DNA of 64,000 bases from Acanthosoma haemorrhoidale. Lineage: Eukaryota > Arthropoda > Insecta > Hemiptera > Acanthosomatidae. Of this stretch, positions 51,604-60,690 are shown piece by piece. Position 1 is the first letter of the stretch; each line of letters starts with the position of its first letter. Both the position numbers and the translations under genes were made by a program. The notes beneath the pieces are model-generated. The model ran no database searches, was not told where the DNA came from, and saw only the letters and a list, made by a program, of their open reading frames with translations. The DNA is taken from contig OV884009.1 in NCBI GenBank assembly GCA_930367205.1, positions 81,923,189 through 81,987,188 of the forward strand. The letters are read 5' to 3'.

Positions 51604-51677
51604 TTATTATTATTTGTTCCGGCATTTGTGCACCGCGGCCTCACTGAGACCTATTGTGCGCCGTCCATGTCCCTGTC

Positions 51678-54600
51678 CTATATATGTGACAGGCCCACGG
51701 CCTTTGCAAATCTGAGGATACTGAATGGATCGATCAGTTCACATAGTTTGGGGTCTACAATGCGATCACTACCAAAGTGAAGGTATCGCCTTCTAGCTAA
51801 GTTATCACAGTCACATATTATATGACGTGCCGTTTCTCCCTCTTTCTTGCAGAATCTGCAGATTGGTGATCCCACTATCCCCAAATTAAAGAGGTGTTTA
51901 TTTAACCGACAGTGACCTGTATAGAGTCCTGTCACACTTTTGAGTGTCCACCTGTCCATTGATAGAAGTGCTGAGCTTCTTCTCTTACAGGGTCCATTAA
52001 GAAACAGTTTCGAGTGTTCCTGTTTCTTAGTTTCTCTCCAAGAAAGTCTTGCCTTGTCCTCTAAAGCTAATTTTATACGCCTTTTAGCGTAGCTGAGGCT
52101 GATACCACATATGGGTTCAGGTGCAAGAGGTGTCTGTTCTGAGCCCACCCTTGCAAGGCCATCTGCCTTCTCATTGCCTGTGATGCCTGTGTGTCCTGGC
52201 ACCCAGTCGATTCTAACCTTATTGGCTAGCGAGAGTGTGTTTAAGTTGTTTTTACACTCCTCAACCAAATAAGATCTGGTCGTATAGCTTCTCAGGGCGC
52301 CAATGGCTGCCTGGCTATCCGTGAAAATTGTGATCAGTCTGTTTCTTACACCCTCCCCAATTAAGGTTTGGGTACAGACATTGATCGCCATCACTTCGGC
52401 CTGAAAGACCGAGGTGTGTCTACCTAAAGGAATAGAAATCCCAGATTCTGGTTTATCTTTCCTCCATATGCCGGCCCCTGATCCGTTTTCTGTTAGTGAG
52501 CCGTCTGTGTAGCAATTAATCCCATTACACAGTTTATGTGGTTTGGTCTTTGTGTTTTCCGCACAGTACAAAACGTCTGTGTGTTTCTTAACTTGTAGGT
52601 CAGAGTGCATTGACAGCACCTCGTCCTCATCAATTCTTCTGAACAAGTTCCCATGCCCCATGCGAGTCATGACTTTGGATCTTGTTCCTGATTTCGCAAG
52701 TCTGTAAGCCACGTTCAAGGCTTGCGCTTCTACTTCTATGTGCAGTGGATTCAAGTTCAATAAGACTTCCATTGCAGCAGTAGGAGTTGTACTCATGGCA
52801 CCAGTGATCATGAGACATGAAAGCCTCTGTAATTTGCCAAGCAAAGTTTTATTTTTACTAATACTACCTCTGTGCCACCACACCATAGAGGCATAGAGCA
52901 CCATTGGTCTAACTGCTGCGGTATATAGCCAGAATAACATTCTGGGTTGTAGTCCCCAGGTCCTACCCACAGCCCTTTTACATGCATAGAGGCATCGAAG
53001 TGCCTTCATAGTAGTATTCCTGATGTGTTTAGACCAGTCCAATTTTCTATCCAGAGTAACCCCTAGATGCTTTACCTCACTACAAATGCTTACCTGTGTC
53101 CCCCCTATATAGGGTGGTCTAACTATAGCATTTCTTTTGTTAGTGAAGATACAGAGATTTATCTTCTGGGGATTGATTCCTAAACCATTCTTTTCACACC
53201 AATCCCTCAAAAGATCCATCGATGCGGAAAGCAACTCAGAAATGGTTTCTGAGAACTTGCCCCCTATGAGCACAGCAATGTCATCAGCATATCCCTGTGC
53301 GTAGAACCCTGCAGAGTTTAGGTTTGTTAACAATGAGTCAACGACCAAACACCACAGTAATGGAGATAACACCCCTCCCTGTGGACATCCTCCCACTGGC
53401 TTCATCCACAGTTTGGTTTGTCCCAATTGTGATTGTAAAATCCTATTCTCTAGCATGGTGTTTATCCAGCTAGAGGCTAAGGAACTAATCCCCTTTCTTT
53501 CTAAGGCTGATGCCATAGTGTTATAGGGTGTGCGATCAAAGGCACCTTCTATATCAACAAAGATGCCTGCCATTATTTCTTTATGAACTAGGGATCTCTC
53601 TATCCTGGAAACCAGGTGGTGGAGAGCAATTTCACAGGATTTTCCTGCCTGGTATGCGAATTGAGCGCTATGGAGCGGTCGTTCTACCAGTATTCCATCC
53701 CTAATATGTCTGTCTATGACCTTTTCCAAGGTCTTCATTAAAAATGAAGTCAGACATATTGGTCTGTAAGACTTGGGTTCGTCATAGGACTTTTTCCCGG
53801 GTTTTGGTATGTAACACACTTTTGCCATCCTCCAGCTTACTGGAATATAGCTCAGTGCCAAGCTTCCCCTTAACAAGGTAAGTATAAGGGGCCTAATTAC
53901 TGGTAGGCCTTTTTGTAGCAAGGCTGGGAATATCCCATCAGTACCAGGTGATTTGAAAGGAGCAAAATAATTAATTGCCCACTCCACTCTTGCAGAATTG
54001 ACAATTTTATTTGCTTCTGCCCAGTTACCCTTGCAACTAGTGTGTTCACAGTTGGTAGGGTCATTGTTAATCGTATCCATCAGTCCGCAGCCAGGAAAAT
54101 GTGCGCGCGCCAGGGCACCGAGGGTTCCCTCCTCAGAATCTGTATAGCCCCCTCCCACCCTGACGGAGCCCAATACTCCCCTGTCAGACTGCTTGGATAA
54201 GATCCTATTTACTCTAAACATGGAAGTTGTATCGTTTATTTCGCTACAAAATTTCTTCCACGCCCTTCTTTTAGCCTTTCTGACTTCTTTGTGATAATCA
54301 GTAAGTGCACGTTTATAAGTGTCCCATCTGCCTGATCTTTTGGCCGCGTTAAAGAGTTTACGTGTAAGAGCTCTTAACTTGCCAAGTTCATTGTTCCACC
54401 AGGGACAGTTCCTGTTGGATCTAACATTACATACAGTGTTATTATCAGTGTATGACTTAATCATTGCCTCAGTCAATGTTGAGTTTAAATGTTCCAAATG
54501 CCAGTTGCTACTCACCACTCTAGGACAGCATTTGACCTCCTCCTCAAGCTGTGTATAGTAGGTTTCCCAGTTTGTAAGTTTGGGATTCCTATACACAGCT

Positions 54601-55277
54601 TCGGACGTGATGTTACCACTTAGATCAAATCTAATGTATCTATGATCTGAGCATGACTCTTCTTCAGAGACGTGCCAGCCTTTAACCCTTAGGCTTATAG
54701 CACGTGTGCTAAGGGTTATGTCAATGACCTCAGATCTGATTCTGTTGTTAAAAGTGGCAATATTGCCTCTGTTTAGAATGTCTAGGTCATTACTAGTTAT
54801 GTACTCTACCAAACACTCACCTCTCTGGTTGTTGTTCTTGCTCCCCCAGAGCTGATGGTGAGCGTTCGCATCAAGCGATGCTATAAGCTCGCCCCTTAAG
54901 CCAGTCCCTTCCGTTAGCTTACTAAGTGCCTCGGTCGGGACTCTTTCTTCATATGGGAGGTAGACCGATGCAATCGTCAACCTCCCACCTTGATTTCCCT
55001 CGTTGAGGGCCATTTGAGCTGCTGCTAAATCTCTAGAACAATATTGCCATAGAGGCAGCATTTTAAGACTACTCTTATGCAGGATACAGGCTCTGGCACG
55101 CTCAGGTACAGAAATAATCTCATACCCACGCATCGCCAGCCCCCCCATCCTGCCCTTATACAGGTAAGGTTCTTGTATTAGAATAATATCAATATCCTTA
55201 CCTCTCACATACTGCTGCAGAACACCACATGCTGCAATACAGTGGTGTAGATTAATTTGCAGCAGCCTCACCACCAT
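51678..55277 (-). CDS. ORF2: endonuclease - reverse transcriptase - RNase H polyprotein
   Basis: 1199 aa, which nicks chromosomal DNA and copies element RNA at the nick. Residues 1-220 are an APE-type endonuclease (LLQINLHHC at the start, QEPY with Glu36, SLDANAH at 135-140, SDH at 210-212). Residues about 430-770 are the RT (SPGTDGIFP 443-451, SYRPICLTSF, FVDIEGAFD with Asp575, GCPQGGVLSPLLW, YADD at 663-666, LGVTLD thumb). Residues about 918-1045 are RNase H, with the full acidic set Asp925 (YTDGS), Glu961, Asp987 (FTDSQ) and Asp1039 (NEKAD). The C-terminus has a CCHC zinc finger, C1140-C1143-H1152-C1157. All visible catalytic residues are present. The start ATG at 55277 is 2 bases after the ORF1 stop, in a different frame, which argues for termination-reinitiation. 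The clade within I/LOA is inferred, not tested. Confidence 0.96.
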   Translation of the reverse strand: MVVRLLQINLHHCIAACGVLQQYVRGKDIDIILIQEPYLYKGRMGGLAMRGYEIISVPERARACILHKSSLKMLPLWQYCSRDLAAAQMALNEGNQGGRLTIASVYLPYEERVPTEALSKLTEGTGLRGELIASLDANAHHQLWGSKNNNQRGECLVEYITSNDLDILNRGNIATFNNRIRSEVIDITLSTRAISLRVKGWHVSEEESCSDHRYIRFDLSGNITSEAVYRNPKLTNWETYYTQLEEEVKCCPRVVSSNWHLEHLNSTLTEAMIKSYTDNNTVCNVRSNRNCPWWNNELGKLRALTRKLFNAAKRSGRWDTYKRALTDYHKEVRKAKRRAWKKFCSEINDTTSMFRVNRILSKQSDRGVLGSVRVGGGYTDSEEGTLGALARAHFPGCGLMDTINNDPTNCEHTSCKGNWAEANKIVNSARVEWAINYFAPFKSPGTDGIFPALLQKGLPVIRPLILTLLRGSLALSYIPVSWRMAKVCYIPKPGKKSYDEPKSYRPICLTSFLMKTLEKVIDRHIRDGILVERPLHSAQFAYQAGKSCEIALHHLVSRIERSLVHKEIMAGIFVDIEGAFDRTPYNTMASALERKGISSLASSWINTMLENRILQSQLGQTKLWMKPVGGCPQGGVLSPLLWCLVVDSLLTNLNSAGFYAQGYADDIAVLIGGKFSETISELLSASMDLLRDWCEKNGLGINPQKINLCIFTNKRNAIVRPPYIGGTQVSICSEVKHLGVTLDRKLDWSKHIRNTTMKALRCLYACKRAVGRTWGLQPRMLFWLYTAAVRPMVLYASMVWWHRGSISKNKTLLGKLQRLSCLMITGAMSTTPTAAMEVLLNLNPLHIEVEAQALNVAYRLAKSGTRSKVMTRMGHGNLFRRIDEDEVLSMHSDLQVKKHTDVLYCAENTKTKPHKLCNGINCYTDGSLTENGSGAGIWRKDKPESGISIPLGRHTSVFQAEVMAINVCTQTLIGEGVRNRLITIFTDSQAAIGALRSYTTRSYLVEECKNNLNTLSLANKVRIDWVPGHTGITGNEKADGLARVGSEQTPLAPEPICGISLSYAKRRIKLALEDKARLSWRETKKQEHSKLFLNGPCKRRSSALLSMDRWTLKSVTGLYTGHCRLNKHLFNLGIVGSPICRFCKKEGETARHIICDCDNLARRRYLHFGSDRIVDPKLCELIDPFSILRFAKAVGLSHI

Positions 55278-55279
55278 GA

Positions 55280-56548
55280 TCAGTGCCCGCCGGCCCCCGG
55301 AGGGCCACCCCGAGGCGGACGCCGGGAGACAGCGCCAAACCCAGGCCTCCCCATCACAGAGGGCCGAGACCCAGCGCGCCCCCCAGCCCCCGCCATGGGG
55401 CCAACCCCCGCAGCCGCCATAGTCATCGCCTTGGGGCCATCCTTAGGAGTTGGCAAATTCGTCGTAGCGATCCCCTTCGACTCCACCGCCTCAGGATCGC
55501 TCCTTGCCTCCTCCACCTTATCAGCCGGCTTCCTCTCCTGTACTACTTTCGGCGGCTTCTTCTTATCCAATACCCTGAGAGCGACCTTAGTGAACCCATA
55601 GTTCAGCTTAAGCTTCCGCTTCTCAAGGTATTCCATGCTAGTCTCTGGGGCAGACAGGATCGCAAAGAAGCCATGCTTCTCCACCTTGGTGCCCAGGAGT
55701 CTCCATAATCTAATATCAGGTACCCTAGAGTTTTGGGTCCTGATCCTCTTCATGAAATGTTCTTCCAGAGGCATTTCTCCTGTAATGAAGGTTCCTACCT
55801 TCACGGTTTTATGAAGCTCCTCCACCTTTCCTACACGGAGCTCCAGATCCCCACTGATGTTAAAATTGGGTACTATAATCGACAACCAGTCCTTGGTCTC
55901 CTGGTTGTCGCAGATTATGACACAGGCTCCCACATGTGGGTAAATTCCACTGAATTCAGCCTGTGTCCCTTTCTCTTCTTCCAGCTGATCGACAAATTTC
56001 ATCAGCTGGCCCTTCATTTCCTCGCAATTCTCCTTCGTCAGCTGAGTGGACGGATATCCACTAGGGATAATCGCCACCCTGCTTCCTCCGGCAGCAATCG
56101 CGTAGGATGCAATACTAGCATCCCCACCCCTATGCCTCTTTGCCGTAGGCGCAGAGGTACCGGGTGAGGACCTAATCCTTTTCTCTGGAGCGCACCCAGA
56201 CCCTGCCGTATTCCCGGACCCCGAAGGTCCTGAAAGTCCGGCCGGATCCTCAGGTGGCCCTCCAGCCAACATTGCCCTCCTCCACTTCTTTCTCTGGGCT
56301 CCAGAGAACTTGTGCTTGGAGGTCTCGCCTGCATCCTTGGATGCAGCGTCCCTACCAGGCGCCAAGCTCTCTGGCTCCATTACCAGTCCGCTTACCTCCT
56401 CTACAAGCGTCGCAAGCGAGCTCATAGAGGCTTCGTCGTCCACTACCTCAGCGCCAAGGTCCATTGAAGGCCCCTGGGCTGAGTCCTCTCCGCTGATCAA
56501 GCTGACCAGCTCCTCCATGTCTTCATTATTAGTTGTTGTAGTACTCAT
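55280..56548 (-). CDS. ORF1: retrotransposon RNA-binding/nucleoprotein-type protein
   Basis: 422 aa. The N-terminal 60 residues are acidic, then come basic segments (RKKWRRA near 86-92; KRHRGG near 137-142). Residues about 145-335 form the conserved core, with SGYPSTQLTKENCEEMKGQL, IYPHVGACVIICDN, VPDIRLWRLLGTKVEKHG and LKLNYGFTKVALRVL. It resembles the DUF4780-type domain that I recall from insect LOA-group ORF1 proteins. The C-terminus is Gly/Pro/Arg-rich with an RGG-like GFGAVSRRPPRGG stretch. No CCHC knuckles are visible, unlike many Jockey or R1 ORF1s. Expected role: packaging of element RNA. The start is the first ATG (56548) in the frame, with A at -3. It ends in TGA, 2 bases before the ORF2 ATG. 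It is GC-rich compared with the genome. Confidence 0.9.
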   Translation of the reverse strand: MSTTTTNNEDMEELVSLISGEDSAQGPSMDLGAEVVDDEASMSSLATLVEEVSGLVMEPESLAPGRDAASKDAGETSKHKFSGAQRKKWRRAMLAGGPPEDPAGLSGPSGSGNTAGSGCAPEKRIRSSPGTSAPTAKRHRGGDASIASYAIAAGGSRVAIIPSGYPSTQLTKENCEEMKGQLMKFVDQLEEEKGTQAEFSGIYPHVGACVIICDNQETKDWLSIIVPNFNISGDLELRVGKVEELHKTVKVGTFITGEMPLEEHFMKRIRTQNSRVPDIRLWRLLGTKVEKHGFFAILSAPETSMEYLEKRKLKLNYGFTKVALRVLDKKKPPKVVQERKPADKVEEARSDPEAVESKGIATTNLPTPKDGPKAMTMAAAGVGPMAGAGGRAGSRPSVMGRPGFGAVSRRPPRGGPPGAGGH

Positions 56549-56990
56549 ATTTTGTTCCCACGAAAGCGGGGGAAGTTACTCTGCAGGTACTGCCCCCTCT
56601 CCCTGCAGAGGGCATTTAATACAATGGGGTGCGCCTGGTGCCCCAAGGGGGTCGATTAAAGACAGTGCATTTTTATACACCCCCTGCCATTCGGCCACAG
56701 CTCGAGCTCCTCTACACTTGGCTTGGGTGTTAAGGAGATCTCCGCATGGATTTCATGGGGAGATCCCGCCTCTGTCGTCCGCGAGTCCATCGGACTCCCC
56801 AGGGGGTACCACTTGGAGGTGACAGTAGGCGTTGGTAGGGATAGGTCAGACTGGGAGTTCACAAGCAGTGAGTAGGGCACTATTGCTTGATTCCTCCGCT
56901 ACGAGTACAGGAGACCCCCGCACCTGTCTCCCTCTCTAGTCTTTCCATTACCCTACCCATTTACCCCCCTAAAGTTTAGTAAAACTATCA
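56549..56990 (-). promoter_or_regulatory. 5' UTR and presumed internal promoter of the I/LOA element
   Basis: About 440 GC-rich bases upstream of ORF1, without a continuous ORF. LINEs of this group start transcription from an internal promoter at their first base. No TATA box was seen, and the precise start is not determinable. A hairpin lies near ORF1. Confidence 0.55.
56579..56610 (-). promoter_or_regulatory. Hairpin 31 bases upstream of ORF1 start
   Basis: Perfect 9-bp inverted repeat (ctctgcagg and cctgcagag) with a 14-base loop, in the leader just before the ORF1 ATG. In the element RNA it could slow scanning or bind a protein. Structure is seen; role is inferred. Confidence 0.5.
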
Positions 56991-57318
56991 ACAAGACCGC
57001 GAGAATCAGACTGTATCCATCAGAACAGCTAGTAATCGGGTTCATTATACAGAAAATGACAGATATGAACAAATAAGAATGTTACAGGAACAAATAAAGG
57101 AAACACTTAATCATTTTTAAGAATTAGGTCCAAACACCAACGAGCCTCCGCCATCAGAAATGAACATGACATAAACTATACCGACTCCATGCCAAAAATG
57201 GTTAACGACTAAAATAATAAATGGAAATTAGGTGAGTTCGTTTGATGTAAAACAGATACGCTTTAGAGGCACCATGAAAACCTAATACACCATTCAAGTA
57301 AAGAAGAAATTGAACAGA
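56991..57318. other. Spacer between the two I/LOA copies
   Basis: About 330 AT-rich bases unlike either copy. The plus-strand frame from about 57005 to 57118 reads NQTVSIRTASNRVHYTENDR and then YEQIRMLQEQIKETL, gag-like or coiled-coil-like, before stops. The (ATT)n tail of the truncated copy begins at its right end. It is presumably chromosomal flank that came along with the full-length element. Confidence 0.5.
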
Positions 57319-58340
57319 TTATTATTATTATTATTATTTGTTCCGGCATTTGTGCACCGCGGCCTCACTGAGACCTATTGTGCGCCGTCCATGTCCCTGT
57401 CCTATATATGTGACAGGCCCACGGCCTTTGCAAATCTGAGGATACTGAATGGATCGATCAGTTCACATAGTTTGGGGTCTACAATGCGATCACTACCAAA
57501 GTGAAGGTATCGCCTTCTAGCTAAGTTATCACAGTCACATATTATATGACGTGCCGTTTCTCCCTCTTTCTTGCAGAATCTGCAGATTGGTGATCCCACT
57601 ATCCCCAAATTAAAGAGGTGTTTATTTAACCGACAGTGACCTGTATAGAGTCCTGTCACACTTTTGAGTGTCCACCTGTCCATTGATAGAAGTGCTGAGC
57701 TTCTTCTCTTACAGGGTCCATTAAGAAACAGTTTCGAGTGTTCCTGTTTCTTAGTTTCTCTCCAAGAAAGTCTTGCCTTGTCCTCTAAAGCTAATTTTAT
57801 ACGCCTTTTAGCGTAGCTGAGGCTGATACCACATATGGGTTCAGGTGCAAGAGGTGTCTGTTCTGAGCCCACCCTTGCAAGGCCATCTGCCTTCTCATTG
57901 CCTGTGATGCCTGTGTGTCCTGGCACCCAGTCGATTCTAACCTTATTGGCTAGCGAGAGTGTGTTTAAGTTGTTTTTACACTCCTCAACCAAATAAGATC
58001 TGGTCGTATAGCTTCTCAGGGCACCAATGGCTGCCTGGCTATCCGTGAAAATTGTGATCAGTCTGTTTCTTACACCCTCCCCAATTAAGGTTTGGGTACA
58101 GACATTGATCGCCATCACTTCGGCCTGAAAGACCGAGGTGTGTCTACCTAAAGGAATAGAAATCCCAGATTCTGGTTTATCTTTCCTCCATATGCCGGCC
58201 CCTGATCCGTTTTCTGTTAGTGAGCCGTCTGTGTAGCAATTAATCCCATTACACAGTTTATGTGGTTTGGTCTTTGTGTTTTCCGCACAGTACAAAACGT
58301 CTGTGTGTTTCTTAACTTGTAGGTCAGAGTGCATTGACAG
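57319..58340 (-). mobile_element. 5'-truncated copy of the same I/LOA element
   Basis: 57340-58340 aligns without gaps to 51616-52616. I found one difference in 1001 bases (58023 A against 52299 G, silent). A longer (ATT)n tail of about 20 bases precedes it. The truncation point lies in ORF2 at residue 889-890. The 12-bp outer duplication follows at 58342-58353. Confidence 0.95.
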
Positions 58341-58376
58341 GTAAATATGTCTAACTGAACCAAAAAAGGAAAACAT
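57402..58376 (-). pseudogene. Truncated ORF2: intact RNase H and zinc-finger end with flank-derived start
   Basis: 324-codon open frame. Residues 15-324 equal ORF2 residues 890-1199 exactly, and therefore contain the complete RNase H (YTDGS, FTDSQ, NEKAD) and the C-terminal CCHC finger. The first 14 residues (MFSFFGSVRHIYLS) come from chromosomal flank beyond the truncation, which happens to supply an in-frame ATG at 58376. It lacks endonuclease and RT and cannot transpose. Whether it is expressed is unknown; with one silent change it is too young to show selection. Confidence 0.85.
58342..58353. repeat. Outer target-site duplication, right copy
   Basis: TAAATATGTCTA, identical to 51592-51603, one base beyond the truncated 5' end of the second copy. 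Confidence 0.8.
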
Positions 58377-58727
58377 ATAACTTATATATTACATTAATAT
58401 AATAATGGGCAAATGAACATTTATAGTGACTTCAATGAAGTAACTGCAAAGTATTTAGACAAAAACCTTGGTGAGTAGAAGTAAATGACATTTGCTAACA
58501 ATTGCTATTAGAACAAATGGTTAATTTATAAATTATTACAAAGAGGAAAAGAACCTCGAAGGTTAAAATAGAAAATGAATAAATAAAACAAAGCTATAAT
58601 AAATGTTGCAAGAAGGAGTTGATGGCAATGAATATGCCAATGTGTGAGTCTAATATATCAGAGAGAAAGGATGTACTGGCGTAATATTTAGCAGGTCTCC
58701 CATCTTTCCTGTGGTCAAGATGTTGAT
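58354..58727. other. AT-rich non-coding stretch
   Basis: Nothing recognised between the I/LOA compound and the next insertion. Confidence 0.5.
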
Positions 58728-58739
58728 AGATGTAGTAGG

Positions 58740-59484
58740 ACTATTACAAGAGGGCTGATATCAAGTCCTGCCCTCATTGCGGAGAGGACGACACCGCGGA
58801 GCATGTTGTGCTCTCTTGTTACGCGTTCGCGAGAGCACGGCTGCTCCACTCGATAGGGGAATATACCCTGGACGAGTCCAACCTGCCGTCGCTGGTCAAC
58901 GACGAGAAGAGATTTGAGGCGTTCCGTGAATTCATCGGGGAGTGGAGGGAGCTTCAAGGCACCGGGCACTTCTCGATATCCAGGGGGGCGGCGCGGGGTG
59001 AGCCGTGTGGTGTGGAGTCACTGTAAATATAGAATAAGATAGGCCTTACAAGGATGTAGTTAGGATATAGGTTTAATTGTTAGGGGGAAGAGGATGTACA
59101 CCTCTTGTATATACAAATTAAGGTTTTTAGGAATAAGCACATTGTAAATAGTAGATAAGGTCAATTGTAAATAGGTTAGGTTAGCTTTAGTTTTACTATT
59201 TATAAAAAAAAAATATATATATATATATATATATCCAGTAAGGTAAATGTATATAGTAGTTAATAAGTTCAAAGGTTGTTTTTGTTGAATTTTTCTTTTC
59301 TTTCGTGTTTTTGTTTTGAATAAAGGAAAAAAAACAGAATAACGTAAGGTGCACTGACCGGTGAAACAATCCCATTGCATCAGAATACGCGCACCTCAGG
59401 CGACGTAACACCATGAGCTTGCTTCACGTACTTGTGGGGAAACCCCGTTTGAGGTTTTTACCTCAGGAAGGGGAAAAAAAAAAA
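58740..59484 (+). mobile_element. 5'-truncated R1-group-like non-LTR element with TSD
   Basis: 745 bp comprising the end of ORF2 (to 59026), a 3' UTR with a TA tract at 59212-59234, and a poly(A) run of about 12. It is flanked by the 12-bp duplication AGATGTAGTAGG at 58728-58739 and 59485-59496. Its coding part is much more GC-rich than the surroundings. It is not in rDNA or telomeric repeats, so site-specific R1 or TRAS is unlikely; a relative with relaxed targeting is inferred. Confidence 0.88.
58742..59026 (+). pseudogene. Non-LTR ORF2 C-terminal end with CCHC zinc finger
   Basis: 94 codons in a single open frame starting at the truncation point (YYKRADIKSCPHCGEDDTAE, then HVVLSC) and ending at the stop 59024-59026. 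CPHC-x8-H-x4-C is the C-terminal zinc finger of R1/LOA-type ORF2 proteins. It is followed by an acidic and amphipathic tail (FREFIGEWREL). No RT or endonuclease remains. The frame has no internal stop, so the insertion is recent. An R1-group origin is a judgement from the spacing of the finger. Confidence 0.8.
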
Positions 59485-59496
59485 AGATGTAGTAGG

Positions 59497-60555
59497 GCTT
59501 TCATACGAAAGTGATTGGTCTGCAACATTGAAAGGATTGGATCTACTTAATTGTGTTGTAGTCGGTGTATTTAATGATATAAAAAAATAAATCAGATAGA
59601 TTAGAAATTTATTTAAACGTAAGAAATATATAGGATATGTATGTATACCGGTTATTTTTTATTTAAATCGACAATTGTTATAAATCTGTCCCTTCAATAT
59701 TTACTAAAGAATTCTTCAGATAATTTAATGTAATTTTGTATCATTAAAAAAAATGCAGTGCTATAATGATCATTACTCAGGTATAAACGAACAAGAGTGA
59801 AGAATTATAAAATACATATATATTTCAATGGATCTTTCAGATTGTTTGGACGATAGTTCCCATGGGAGTTACAATGATTTTTCAACTCGTTAGTGTTGTT
59901 CAACCCAATTAATAATTTTCAGCCTTTCAGTTCACAATGCAGCGTTGATAATATAAATTGATTGGGTTGAAATTAACGGGAAAAGTAATTAAATTTAGGG
60001 ATCTGTCCCACCCAGACCGTATAATGAAGGAGCTAACGAGCGGTCGACCATCGCAATTTCTTGTTGGTTCCCAATGACAACATATTCCTGGAGGTCCTTA
60101 ATGAGATAGTATGAAGATACAAATTTCTCAAGTAAAACTCATTAAAAATAGATAGGTATTAAGTTGCGAGATAAGTTCATGACGAACTGCATGGTTCGAG
60201 TAGACAGAACATTTTTTTTTAATTATGTAAATTATTTATTTGTTTAATTGGAAATAAAACAAATGAATTCAATGAACAAAACAATCAAGTTCTTGTCACT
60301 TGGTAAAGTCATACAAAAGAAACACAGCACTAACTAAAAGTAGATTCCTTAAAAGTAAACAAATTCCACTACCACGAGCACACAAGACACGGCCTACACA
60401 ATATCAGCTCACACACTTGATCAGTTACATTTCTTCTCTGAATTTCGAACATGGGGGGGGGGGAGTGGGACCTTGACGTTAGCTAACTCCTACCATAAAC
60501 AAAACGTAGAGAATTTTCCAACATATGTATACTATATGTAATTGTCTATTCATAT
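59497..60555. other. AT-rich non-coding stretch
   Basis: No recognised content. A G10 run lies near 60453-60462. Confidence 0.5.
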
Positions 60556-60559
60556 ATTT

Positions 60560-60690
60560 TTTTTAATGTTTATTTGAAGAAAATTTCAATCTTCCATAGT
60601 AAATATTTGTAGTAAATGATCCCATTCATACCATATTTACAATAATGCATTCACACTCTCATTCATAAAGTATTTTCAATATACATTTAC
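60560..60690 (-). mobile_element. Jockey-family 3' end fragment
   Basis: Reverse complement of the family 3' end: a T run and degraded tatttgaagaaaatttcaat, then ccattcataccatatttaca, attcacactctcattcat and agtattttcaatat. It is more diverged than the other copies. No target duplication was found. Confidence 0.65.

Larger units (their letters stand above)
51604..56990 (-). mobile_element. Full-length I/LOA-group non-LTR retrotransposon
   Basis: About 5.4 kb, minus strand. It has a 5' UTR (56549 to about 56990), intact ORF1 (422 aa), intact ORF2 (1199 aa), a short 3' UTR (about 60 bases) and a (TAA)n tail seen as ATT repeats at 51604-51614. TAA-repeat tails and an ORF2 with endonuclease, RT, RNase H and a C-terminal zinc finger are features of the I and LOA clades. 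Both ORFs lack any stop or frameshift, so this is a candidate source copy. The exact 5' end is uncertain within about 40 bases because no duplication is found there. Confidence 0.9.

Noticed and set aside
55257..56822. Plus-strand frames of 114-170 codons over the ORF1 region
   Set aside because: Shadows of the GC-rich ORF1 and leader on the other strand.
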